64,000 bases of DNA from Paraescarpia echinospica (Eukaryota; Annelida; Polychaeta; Sabellida; Siboglinidae), in assembly GCA_020002185.1 (NCBI GenBank), contig CM034541.1:48926980-48990979 (forward strand), written 5' to 3'. The position numbers and the translations under genes are program-made. This document shows positions 34,018 through 44,749 of this stretch, piece by piece. The notes beneath the pieces were generated by a model. That model made no database searches. It was not told where the DNA came from and was given only the letters and a program-made list of their open reading frames with translations. Every line of letters begins with the position of its first letter. Position 1 is the stretch's first letter.

Positions 34018-35500
34018 TTATGAAATACGGATATACTTCCAAAAGGCACCTGAAGCCCACCTACCTGCAGCTCTAATCTGAGCATCTGACTCGCCACTTA
34101 ATGCAGCTGATGTTGCTGCCCCAATTCTAAGGCTATGCCCTTTGAAAACCCTAGTACCTAAACCACAAAACTCGAGCTGACGCATTAGGAGTAGATCGAA
34201 CTCGCGTCGCAGCATTGGAGAATCATCCGTATTTACAAACAGTGGAGCCACCTCTGTACACCTTACAACAAGAAATTCCCTGGCAGGATATATCGCAGTA
34301 CCGATTATATACTGTCCATCTTCCCGCAATGACTGAGGGCCCTGTCGACTGCTGTGTTTCAAATGTCGAAAATAAACCGTGACCAAATCGCCATTCAAAG
34401 CTATATCTCTGAGCTGAAGGCAACCCTGCACCATTCTGCCAGGACAGGGGACCATCTCCCCTACGCGTAAGTAGGCCCTAAATGCGAGGACCATCTAAGC
34501 TGTTAACATGATACATTTATAACGTGACGTAACCACATGTGGCAGAGCGCTAATTAGCCGCAATAATATTGGCATGGTCACTGGCAACCTGACGTCAGAC
34601 ACCGTTCCCAAGTTTTACGCCCATGTTTGACAACAATAAAATTCTTAGCGGGATCCTGCAAACCATTAAGTTTATGGAAGAACGAAATGGCAGATATTGT
34701 AGAAATAATGGAAGCATGTGCATACCCTGCGCTATGTAGATAAGCAATAAAACCCATTATCATGACAACAGACACAGGTAACACAGGAACGGTGCATAAT
34801 GACAGTGTCCCTAAGGCGGCTATGAAAATGTAGAACGGCACAATCGCTGGTTCGGAATTGACCCATGGAGCCAACGTCAGAAATTCGTGTATCTGGCAAC
34901 GGGATCATTTGTTGGGCAAAGTATTGCCACGACCTGGTATATAACGAGATGTAAAGTTAATAGTGCGACGGAAACAAGACAGAATTAACTCTCTCAACAT
35001 GGTCATCATACATGGCTCCTTGGATGTTTGTTTATTAATTATTGCAACCAAGGCCTCGTTATATGTGAAAAACACATGCTACTGTTAGCCGAAGAAACCC
35101 CCCACTTCGCCACAGCCACCACAATTGGGTACAACTTAAGCACTGTGATATTAAGGACATTCCATGAAATGGGCCGTCTACCCCAAAACTAGTCTGGGCC
35201 ACATACTGCCCCATAGCCTATGCCCCCGGATTCATCGGTGAATAACTGCAAGTAATCCCCATTCAGAAAGTTATCATCAATAAGCTTTCCCGTTAAATCC
35301 TGACAGAAATTCCTGCCATTTCAACAAGTCTAGTTTCACCTGTCTGGTCAATCTAATGTGAAACTGCGGTCTACTTACATGTAAAGTTAAGTCGATTAAC
35401 CTTCGTATGAAACCTGTTCCAGGAACTACTGAACAACTGATCCATAGGACCCTTATTAATTGTTGAATCCCTCTAAGAGTGGCTGTCTCTCTGCTCAATA
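34018..35500 (-). pseudogene. DIRS-type retrotransposon: RT end, RNase H and tyrosine recombinase
   Basis: On the minus strand, from the gap edge leftward, the order of reading is as follows. First comes the RT/RNase H junction: FIRRLIDLTLHVSRPQFHIR, then LDLLKWQEFLSGFNGK. RNase H follows with LQLFTDESGGIGYGAVCG (35260-35190) and, after stops, NEALVAIINKQTSKEPCM and FTSRYIPGRGNTLPNK. A tyrosine recombinase follows: the N-terminal SAM-like part WVNSEPAIVPFYIFIAALGT, then after a break AFRAYLRVGEMV with the first catalytic Arg, GHSLRIGAATSAA (H-x-x-R) and GRWASGAFWKYIR (W and the Tyr nucleophile). Stops and frameshifts show decay. RT plus RNase H plus tyrosine recombinase identifies a DIRS-order element, with no integrase or LTR needed. 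Confidence 0.9.
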
Positions 35501-36500
35501 NNNNNNNNNNNNNNNNNNNNNNNNNNNNNNNNNNNNNNNNNNNNNNNNNNNNNNNNNNNNNNNNNNNNNNNNNNNNNNNNNNNNNNNNNNNNNNNNNNNN
35601 NNNNNNNNNNNNNNNNNNNNNNNNNNNNNNNNNNNNNNNNNNNNNNNNNNNNNNNNNNNNNNNNNNNNNNNNNNNNNNNNNNNNNNNNNNNNNNNNNNNN
35701 NNNNNNNNNNNNNNNNNNNNNNNNNNNNNNNNNNNNNNNNNNNNNNNNNNNNNNNNNNNNNNNNNNNNNNNNNNNNNNNNNNNNNNNNNNNNNNNNNNNN
35801 NNNNNNNNNNNNNNNNNNNNNNNNNNNNNNNNNNNNNNNNNNNNNNNNNNNNNNNNNNNNNNNNNNNNNNNNNNNNNNNNNNNNNNNNNNNNNNNNNNNN
35901 NNNNNNNNNNNNNNNNNNNNNNNNNNNNNNNNNNNNNNNNNNNNNNNNNNNNNNNNNNNNNNNNNNNNNNNNNNNNNNNNNNNNNNNNNNNNNNNNNNNN
36001 NNNNNNNNNNNNNNNNNNNNNNNNNNNNNNNNNNNNNNNNNNNNNNNNNNNNNNNNNNNNNNNNNNNNNNNNNNNNNNNNNNNNNNNNNNNNNNNNNNNN
36101 NNNNNNNNNNNNNNNNNNNNNNNNNNNNNNNNNNNNNNNNNNNNNNNNNNNNNNNNNNNNNNNNNNNNNNNNNNNNNNNNNNNNNNNNNNNNNNNNNNNN
36201 NNNNNNNNNNNNNNNNNNNNNNNNNNNNNNNNNNNNNNNNNNNNNNNNNNNNNNNNNNNNNNNNNNNNNNNNNNNNNNNNNNNNNNNNNNNNNNNNNNNN
36301 NNNNNNNNNNNNNNNNNNNNNNNNNNNNNNNNNNNNNNNNNNNNNNNNNNNNNNNNNNNNNNNNNNNNNNNNNNNNNNNNNNNNNNNNNNNNNNNNNNNN
36401 NNNNNNNNNNNNNNNNNNNNNNNNNNNNNNNNNNNNNNNNNNNNNNNNNNNNNNNNNNNNNNNNNNNNNNNNNNNNNNNNNNNNNNNNNNNNNNNNNNNN
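35501..36500. other. Scaffold gap of exactly 1,000 N
   Basis: The run is 35501-36500. A round 1,000 suggests a placeholder of unknown true size. It is flanked by a DIRS element on the left and a 19-bp tandem repeat on the right, both likely causes of assembly failure. Reading frames crossing it are meaningless. Confidence 0.99.
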
Positions 36501-36557
36501 CAAGTGATGTGTAACTCCCAAGTGATGTGTAACTCCCAAGTGATGTGTAACTCCCAA
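36501..36557. repeat. 19-bp tandem repeat at the gap edge
   Basis: CAAGTGATGTGTAACTCCC is repeated three times directly after the N run. The array probably continues into the gap. Confidence 0.93.
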
Positions 36558-36645
36558 TTGTACTTGCCAAAATAACAGGTATATTTAAGCACATTAAAAA
36601 ATCTGGCATTATACCTGGCATGATAATTATTTTAATAATAATAAT

Positions 36646-36872
36646 ATATCCACCACTGTCTGTAGCCAGGTACTCATTTATACAGCTGAGTGAACTGGAG
36701 CAACGTGGAATGAACTGGAGCAATGTGGAGTGAACTGGAGCAATGTGGAGTGAACTGGAGCAATGTGGAGTGAACAAACGTGCCCAAGGTTCGAAATCAC
36801 TGTAAGAGGATTTGAATGCAAAATGTCTTGATAGAGAGTTTGATGCTCTTACCACAACGCCACCGCACTCTG
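36646..36872 (-). mobile_element. tRNA-SINE, 3'-truncated, with an internal tandem expansion
   Basis: The copy matches the SINE head and part of the body (CCACTGTCTGTAGCCAGGTA, GTTTGATGCTCTTACCAC). Within it GTGAACTGGAGCAATGTGGA is repeated about four times at 36700-36775, which the other copies lack. The B box is degenerate. Confidence 0.75.
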
Positions 36873-37305
36873 TGTTACCTTGTTAGTGCAACTGTGGTAA
36901 CTGGTCCCAACAAATTATCGAACATAATAAATAATTTTTAATCGCAATCTGGTAATATTGGTAAGCTCCGAACATCAAAGAGTTGTGCGGTAAAATAACC
37001 CAACTAGCATCCGTTATATTTCCAACAGAGTAGCATATAATCTGAATATTTACTTACCTTTCACGGGCTAAAAAGACAAATAACAAACTATGTTTCTGAC
37101 TTAATAAAGACAACCTGGCAGGCAGTAAACCTTCAAAATAATTACTCTAATATATGAACACTACATTAATAGATACACGAGGAACAAACCAGCTCCTTTT
37201 AAACTGACTGTGCATATTACTAAACTATTGACACACTACACATTTGACCATCAACACACCTGATTCATAAACGGGTAAATCACCCAAGAAGGTAGGAAGA
37301 ATTAC

Positions 37306-37446
37306 CTGTGGTCAACGGTTGACAGTCGCACTGAGGGGGCAGTTCGAACGAAGCAGTCGCAATCATTCTTTGGAGACTGCGCTGGCGTACTCGAATGTCA
37401 CTTGTGATCGACATGATGCTGCCTTCACGCAAGATCACCCAGAAGG
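37306..37446 (-). CDS. Candidate exon of unknown gene
   Basis: On the minus strand an acceptor TTCTTCACAG is followed by 141 open bases (47 codons, phase 1 in and out) and a donor GTAATT. It encodes FWVILREGSIMSITSDIRVR, then QRSLQRMIATASFELPPQCD and CQPLTT. It is the only well-formed exon between the end of the thioester gene and the gap. I do not recognise the sequence. It could belong to a downstream minus-strand gene, be an alternative 3' exon, or be fortuitous. Confidence 0.3.
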
Positions 37447-37449
37447 CTG

Positions 37450-39530
37450 TGAAGAAACACCAACAATGTGAATCTAACTACATATTAATGCAGAACACAG
37501 CAAAGACCGACATCAAAACAGTCCTTATTTATGTGATTATAATTTTCTGATAAAATTATTGTTCTATTTCTGTGTATCTCCCAATGTCCTGTCTAAATAT
37601 AGCACTGATAAGCCATCTGGTGGCACTGTTGACAGAAGTGGTTAGTCACTAGGTGGCACTGTTATAGCACTGATCTTCTCGGCTTTGTCAATTACACAGG
37701 AGTGACAATTTACCAAATAATGTTTGGAATGCCTACTTTATACATTACATAGGTGTGGAATATGGTGACTGTGGAGAGGCTGAGGCTCACCAACCCCCTT
37801 CAACTGCACCCCCCCAAGGTTCACCAAACCTTTCCACAAATCACTGAATTTAGTAGATTTGTGCTGCCACCTAGTTGGCAGAAGCAAACATGTTTTATGG
37901 CATGCTTTATGTGCCAAGTCTGACAAAATAACAGTGTTCCCATCTATGGCTTCCCTATATGCAGTACATACATGATCTATCACAAGAAGCACAAATTTCA
38001 TAAACGCATCATAGAGGCAAACGTGTAATATATAATGTGTAAAATCTGTAGTGTAAAATGTAGTAAAATTATTTTAAAATCTTGTCAGACTCACCATGCT
38101 TGCTTGCACAGAACCTTTCCACCCAATTGCCTATTTCCTGGAGGTTGCTATAGCAACGGGGACAGGAAGTGGTAGACGGAAGCAAGACAGCTTTGTTCTG
38201 GGGGCTCTGTCAAAACACCACAATACATTAGATTTTACAGTTTCAAACCTTCTCACCATAAAATCAAAAACTTTCATTTTTCATATCCAAAGTGTATTTT
38301 ACATGGTAAAGGAATGGGGGAAAAAGATTTATGTCTACCATCAATAAATCCGCCCTTACAGACCATGCGACAACTAAAAACCACATCATAGACTAGGAGG
38401 GAGTGAAAATTGTAGACAAGGAATCAAACCAAAGAATCCGGCATATCAAGGAAGCCATCAGGATCAGGAAGACCAGAACACCTATCAACAGAGACGACGG
38501 CAATTACGAACTGCCTCAAGTGTAGGGTGACATCATTCAGTGTCATTGGTACACGTACTGAAGAAGTCAATGTAAGACGTTAGACGAAAGCCTCTACCAG
38601 GTAAAATACACTTTGGATAAGAAAAATGAGTTTTTTATTTTAAAAAGGACTATCCTGAAGAATGTTCAGTAATCTTCTCATCATAAAGGAAGACCTCTGC
38701 TGCAATAAAGCTCAACTGACCATTCGGTGGAACATTTCTGCTGATTTCACATTTACACTAGATATGAAGGATTGCAGGACAAAACACAATGTATCCATTT
38801 TCTTGGTTTTGAGGAAAAGGCACTTTTGTGTTTCATCCTCAAAGTTTAAATAAAAACCTGTAAATGATGTTGGGGAATATTATGAATCCCAAATCATAGC
38901 TAGATAATGGTAGTAAAGTCTAAAATATTTGTTGCAGATTTGTTACATAAAATGTGATATTAAATGATTGTGTTATCAAAACAGAGTTTATTCAGTCAGT
39001 GCACGTTGTCAGTCCGTGTAACTGTCCATGCAGCAAGGCAGTGCTGAATGGCTCAAAATGGATCTATCGCATTTTGAGTAAAAAAATGCGGATGCCACTT
39101 ATCGCGTTTCAAACAAAAGCTGTTTTGTGCATGTCGTTTTGGACAAATAAGATAGCACCCTAGCTTGACATGTTTCAACAAACATTTTGACTTTGTTTGG
39201 TCGAAATTTCAAAAATGGCATTTATCGTGTTTTGCCCTGAAACCCTTCATATAAGGAAACCCCAACAACCAAACGCAATGAATTTTTCTAAACACAGACT
39301 CAAAATGTTTGAATTCATCCATTTTCAGCCAATCAGCACCATTTTGCTACATGTGCAGCTGCGTGGAGTGAGGGTCTGTGCTACATGAATAAACCACGTT
39401 TTCATAACAAATCTGCAAAGAATATTTTAGACTTTACTACCATCCACGTTGAAACTGCAGAAATATATCCTGGCAGAAACGTAACAATACAGTGTACTAG
39501 TGTACAAGGTACCACTTCAGTGCTGCCCCC
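37450..39530. other. Region 3' of the thioester gene, no gene supported
   Basis: Only short frames (under 85 codons) with no recognised motif. AGGTGGCACTGTT and similar short duplications occur near 37620-37660. A TTTATT (AATAAA on the minus strand) near 38985 is too far from the stop to call as the poly(A) signal. Confidence 0.4.
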
Positions 39531-39535
39531 CACCC

Positions 39536-39666
39536 CTAGCGGACTCCTACCACTCCAGTGCTGGCCCCTAGCAGTACTGCCTCGGTCTTGACAATCATTT
39601 CCTCCTGCACAGGTACCACGTTGCACAGGTCATTTGTTAGGCTGTACGGCAACTTCTGGAAGAGTT
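39536..39666 (-). CDS. Terminal exon and stop of the A2M/TEP-like gene
   Basis: A 131-nt coding part, acceptor TTTATTCAG. The split codon gives Glu (G+AA). It encodes LFQKLPYSLTNDLCNVV, then PVQEEMIVKTEAVLLGASTG, VVGVR and TAG. The single Cys resembles the C-terminal Cys found in alpha-2-macroglobulins. The last residues are only mildly hydrophobic, not a clear GPI signal. Confidence 0.85.
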
Positions 39667-40239
39667 CTGAATAAAACAGACAACATATGTAGCCAAATCA
39701 ATTTGTTTCGGGATTAAAACCAGCCTTCTGGTTCGCTATCACATTTTGGTGCTAACCACCGCAAATATCATCCCAGCCTGACCAAGGCTTGAGAGGGTGC
39801 TATGTCAGAAATATTTCAGATTTTAGTGTCTCTCTTAAAGGCTAAAAGGCAAATGGTGTTTTAATTTTGAGTGAGAGCACGCACCTATACTGTGCTGGTG
39901 ACATGACATTTAGTTACGTTTAAACATGTTCCGACTCGATCGAGATAAGAAATTTTCCAGATAAACATAACTGTATTCACGTGCATCACTGAAAGATATG
40001 TAAACCTTAATAGAACATGTTTCTTACTATTGCAAAAAAATGGACATGTGCACTTTAGTTATTTGTTGCAAAAAGGTAGTTGGCTATACTATCCAAGAAT
40101 CAAGACTACCATGACAAAAATATTTTCTTATTAGCAGCAATCATAAACTCACAACCAACTATATTCTTTTCCCAACTTAACGCCTGCTTATTGTACTGTA
40201 ACTGTTTAGTTTTGTAATGTGTCAGAGTGTCAGGAATAC

Positions 40240-40342
40240 CTTTCTTGTAGTAGTCATAGACAATGACATATGCAGGTTTCGTCTCTTTCACTTCGACTTC
40301 TTGTATCACGTTGAACGAAAAACATTTACGGGCATGAGTCAA
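40240..40342 (-). CDS. Receptor-binding-domain exon 3
   Basis: A 103-nt exon, phase 0 in and 1 out, acceptor ATTTTCAG, donor GTATTC. It encodes LTHARKCFSFNVIQEVEVKE, then TKPAYVIVYDYYKK. K-P-A-x-V-x-V-Y-D-Y-Y is the canonical last strand of the receptor-binding domain. Confidence 0.94.
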
Positions 40343-40404
40343 CTGAAAATAGTACAAACCAGGTGTGAGACAATTGTTATTGTTAATTCATCTTGACCAC
40401 CAAA

Positions 40405-41400
40405 ATGAACCACACAAATGGAAGAGCTGAAGGAGGAGGTTGGTGCGAATGAGAATTTCAAGAAGCTGGTGAGGGTTTTAAAGTGGGCTGGACATGTGAA
40501 ACAAATGGAACGGAAACAGTTAACGAACAGAGTGGATGTCCCCCCCCCCCGACAGAAAGTCCATGTCTGTGGAAGCAACTAAGTGAGAAGATTTGCTGGA
40601 GAAGAGATTAGACGTGTGAAGTGCTTAGATGCCCAGGAAGGAGGTTGATGTGAGAGATTAGACGTGTGAAGTGCTTAGATGCCCAGGAAGGAGGTTGATG
40701 TGAGAGATTAGACGTGTGAAGTGCTTAGATGCCCAGGAAGGAGGTTGATGTGAGAGATTAGACGTGTGAAGTGCTTAGATGCCCAGGAAGGAGGTTGATG
40801 TGAGAGATTAGACGTGTGAAGTGCTTAGATGCCCAGGAAGGAGGTTGATGTGAGAGATTAGACGTGTGAAGTGCTTAGATGCCCAGGAAGGAGGTTGATG
40901 TGAGAGATTAGACGTGTGAAGTGCTTAGATGCCCAGGAAGGAGGTTGATGTGAGAGATTAGACGTGCGAAGTGCTTAGATGCCCAGGAAGGAGGTTGATG
41001 TGAGAGATTAGACGTGCGAAGTGCTTAGATGCCCAGGAAGGAGGTTGATGTGAGAGATTAGACGTGTGAAGTGCTTAGATGCCCAGGAAGGAGGTTGATG
41101 TGAGAGATTAGACGTGTGAAGTGCTTAGATGCCCAGGAAGGAGGTTGATGTGAGAGATTAGACGTGTGAAGTGCTTAGATGCCCAGGAAGGAGATTGATG
41201 TGAGAGTTGCAGTAGGAAACTGGTGAGGATTCATCTAAGGTTGGCTGGACACGCTGAACAAACAGAAGGTCATTAACAAAAAGAGCAGGTGTGCTCAGAG
41301 GGGAGGGTAGAAGGGAAGACCGTGACTAGGATGGGAGGGGTGTGAGAAGAGAGATTTGACAACACTGGGAGGAGGGTGTACAGCAAGAGGTAGGTAGAGT
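40405..41400 (+). pseudogene. LINE C-terminal remnant containing a 50-bp minisatellite
   Basis: 40420-40590 encodes ENFKKLVRVLKWAGHVKQME, then RKQLTNRV, the W-A-G-H-V region near LINE ORF2 ends. 41207-41400 repeats a diverged version of the same DNA (GAAACTGGTGAGGATT, GGCTGGACACGCTGAACAAA). It continues in broken frames as GRPRLGWEGC-like and LTTLGGGCTARGR. The 50-bp array lies between them. Confidence 0.65.
40600..41206. repeat. 50-bp minisatellite, about 12 copies
   Basis: The unit is GAGATTAGACGTGTGAAGTG, CTTAGATGCCCAGGAAGG and AGGTTGATGTGA. Copies are virtually identical. Two adjacent ones share a single T-to-C change (GACGTGCGAA). Such homogeneity implies very recent expansion. It is within the intron between the exons at 41683 and 40342. 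Confidence 0.97.
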
Positions 41401-41608
41401 GGAACTGTGTGGTGGCAGCAAAACAGAATCAGTGACAGAAGAAAACAATTCTATGAATAGTATCGATGCCAGCCTCAAACTGAACTACAGCGACAAAGAG
41501 GACAACAACAACAATGCATGCCGAATCATATCCAGTTGTTATTTCTACATGTATTCAATCTGCATGTCCTCGGAGGTGATTATGTTACCGACATGAAAGG
41601 TGACCTAC

Positions 41609-41683
41609 CTCGTCAAAGTAAAAGTTCACCATGTTGTTGTCTATCTCAAATTTCTTCAACTCGAGTTCAGTGTCTTGTCGCAG
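41609..41683 (-). CDS. Receptor-binding-domain exon 2
   Basis: A 75-nt exon (25 codons, phase 0 in and out), acceptor GTTTGCAG, donor GTAGGT. It encodes LRQDTELELKKFEIDNNMV, then NFYFDE, matching the E-x-x-x-N-x-V-x-x-Y-x-D strand pair in the family. Confidence 0.88.
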
Positions 41684-42145
41684 CTGCAAACATCGAAACA
41701 ATTGTGAAATGAGAACTTTGCGCACGTGTGCACACCCGGAAACACACAATGATACTAGTGGCAAGATGGCTGTCTTATGATCATCAGCAGTAAGTAGGCA
41801 CAATCTGTGGATGTGTTTTTTAATAACTTAACAAGTTTGCCGCTCAAAATAAGTACCCGAGATGGTAAGCGGACAAGGAAGCTATTAGCTTATCGAGATA
41901 ACAACATTTGTTTATTTATGTGTAACCCGCCATATTGAGATATTTGTAAATTTAGTTTTTAAACATATTCATTCACACTGGTAGCATTTACTGTCTGTAG
42001 ATAATTTATTTAATCCATTTGTTGATCATCAGATGTGATAACAATACAACTCTCTTGAGGGTTATACTTAGTTAATAGAGACACAAAATCCATCCTCTTT
42101 TGCAAAGGTATCCAACCAATTGGTCTACGTCATTCACAAATTTAA

Positions 42146-43245
42146 CTCTTTCAGACTTTTGATACGTAATATTATGTACCAAAAATAAAACCTGTTGCGA
42201 CTTTGATTCGTATTATTACGTACAGTGAATTTTTGTGGAAACGGGACGTTTAGAGGGATCTATATGCGACTTTAAGGTAATGCCAGATCGAGACAACCAT
42301 GTGCTTTACAGTAATGGCGGCACTGTTTACTTTTGTTGGAGTTAATGCGATATTTTCGTTAAAAATCATCGTGATTTGTCACGGTTTCTGAGCAAAAACA
42401 ATGGCAGAAGGGAACAGCCCTGCACATGTGTATTTTAATGCATTATTTGAGGCCAAAAGCAACAATGCATTCTGTGGATTTTAAGCTGATACGTACAAAC
42501 GAATGTGACTAGAGCTGGTACTTTCGCTACTTCAAGAAAATCGTACGGGGAATGAAGCTACTGAAGACGAACTTAGACACATCTGATTTCATGTCCAACT
42601 GGCAACAAAATGGCGTCAACCAACTTTGAAGAATCCACGATGCGTTTAAACAAAGTAATCATTTAATATCACAATTCAGATTATCTGCCTGAATTTGGAC
42701 TACGATGATGACTGGAATTCTAGTGTATTTGATACATGGACACTGTCAGTATATGCGTGTACAGAATCCACCAAATAATGCAATGACACCAACTGACAGC
42801 GCGGCAAATTGTCTTCTCTGTTTTTAGTGACATGTTCAATTACTTATTTTAATGACAACTGCTGTGTAGGTACCTGTTGCAAACTAGTCACACTGATGCG
42901 GAAAGATATTCTAACAGGTGAACACTGTAGAACTGCTCCAAGAAATTGAAATATAGTTCAGCAAACTGGTTTTAAAATTCTACATTAATTTTTCACATTT
43001 CTAGAAAAAAAATTATTGCTTTCCTTGGTAACTGCCATGTATCTGTTTGTGTTTTAGTAATCATTTATGGCTTGTTAGATAGCTCATTTATTCAGCTTTC
43101 AGAAAATGTAGTTTTATGTTTTTTCTTGTTATAATTATGTTGCTATTGAGCAATCTTCTGTGCATGGTAGTGGAATACTGAATCCAAGTGAGAATTAGGA
43201 TTCCACAGAGCAAATTTTGATCACGGAAATTAAAGACTGAAAGGG
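42146..43245. mobile_element. piggyBac-like non-autonomous transposon (1,100 bp)
   Basis: The left end TTAA (42142-42145) is followed by CTCTTTCAGACTTTTGAT. The right end ...ATTAAAGACTGAAAGGG is followed by TTAA (43246-43249). The inverted termini agree at about 13 of the first 16 bases, and TTAA target duplication with C-Y-C...G-G-G ends is the piggyBac signature. No transposase frame is present, so it is a MITE-type derivative. It sits in an intron of the thioester gene. Confidence 0.8.
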
Positions 43246-43927
43246 TTAAAATACTTGGACAGAGACAAAAGTTGTAGTTTTAAAACTGGATCAACCAATG
43301 GCTTGCTTCCCAGTGGTGCCATCTACCAGATGTTTTCCTATTAATTTTACAGCACGGATCGAGCTGGTAGCACCCATGCAATGTATGTGTCTGTAGAGGT
43401 TGTTGAAAGGTAAAGTTTAGTGTGTACATACAACTTTTGGCATGGTGCTGAGAATAACTTATGTTCTGCAGGATCACCAACTTTCGAAATTCAGAGGTCT
43501 TGGAGATCTCTAGCCATATGTTATTGGGACACATTAAAAATGATGAGTTTGAACGCTGACTTCAATGTGATTTGAAAATAAATAAAACTACTACAGAGAT
43601 AGCATATGTGTACGTATGTGGGTATGTTACCATCTTTCTCCTAGATGACCAGCACTTCAGGCTGCAAACTTTCCATGGAAGTAACGTTGGGTTTTGTAAT
43701 GGTTTATGGCTTCATACCGGATGTCAGATGGACAAAAATCAATTGTTTACGTTACATGTAACTTGATTTGCAAATTACAACATTACTAACATCATTTACA
43801 AATGCTCTAGGAAACCATATCCTGTGTTTTAGTTTGTGTCAACGCAGTGCTACTTGAATGGTGGGAATTTTTGCTAGTTGCTGTAATTTAAAACAAAACA
43901 TGCTGAAACGAAAGAGATTATACTCAC

Positions 43928-44018
43928 TTTCTTGAGTGACTGTTTCTCTGGAAGCCAGCCTGAGACCATCTTCACTTCAAACACAGCCATGTTGGATGCA
44001 TCGTCTTCCCCATTGTAA
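43928..44018 (-). CDS. Receptor-binding-domain exon 1
   Basis: A 91-nt exon, phase 2 in and 0 out, acceptor GTCACCAG after a pyrimidine-rich stretch, donor GTGAGT. AC from the previous exon plus T gives Thr, then YNGEDDASNMAVFEVKMVSG and WLPEKQSLKK follow. A-S-N-M-A-x-x-x-V-K-M-V-S-G is a strong family signature for the receptor-binding domain. A frame extending upstream to an ATG at 44056 is intronic. Confidence 0.93.
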
Positions 44019-44749
44019 CTGGTGACAGACAAGGCACACGTTTTATTACGAAGCATGTATAAGAGTGCGTGTGCTCACTGGCATTCCATTAGCCGACCAT
44101 GTTACAACAAAGGTATCTCTTGTACAAGGTATAGTTGTACAGGGTATGCACACATTCAAATACAATTACATACAACTTAAAACTCAAGCACAAAGAAATA
44201 TTTTAACAATTGTAACAGTTGAATTTGTTACAGTCAAATGGTCGCTAGAGGCGCTGGAATAATTGGGCGATTGTTTCTCGCTAGAGGGATTGATGTCGCA
44301 GTGATTTGAATTATTCGAAGGAAGAGTGATTCGAAGTGATTACTGGTAAATGATGTACTTCGTTGTTAATCTTTTATGTACTAACGCCTTGCTGTATAGT
44401 TGAATGTTTGTTACTTTGTATGTAATAGTAGGATTGATCATCGAAGTGAGGATGCAGGGTACTTTAGATAGTTTAAAACATTCATCTCATACTTTATATC
44501 AGTTGTCCAAGATGGCGCATGGATGTTGAGCCCTGCTTGGTAGCAAGCACTACGGGGAATCGCCCATCATGTAATATAACCTGCCAGTTTCCTTGGTTCT
44601 TGACATGCATGGTTATAATAACAAGATAATTAGTGTTGGATTGTAAATATGTTTCTCCTGCTGCTGTTAGGAGTGCTGTAGTGCGGCAGCAAACATTGGC
44701 GAGACCGATTCGTGTGGAGACTAGGGAACAGCACTACTCTAGACTGTCT

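Noticed and set aside
35277..36855. Reading frames of 340-460 codons
   Set aside because: They cross the 1,000-N gap. Only the real bases at the edges were used.
43874..44056. Independent small ORF starting MLRNKTC
   Set aside because: Its second half is the receptor-binding-domain exon of the thioester gene and the first part is intron. The phase-2 splice at 44018 explains it better.
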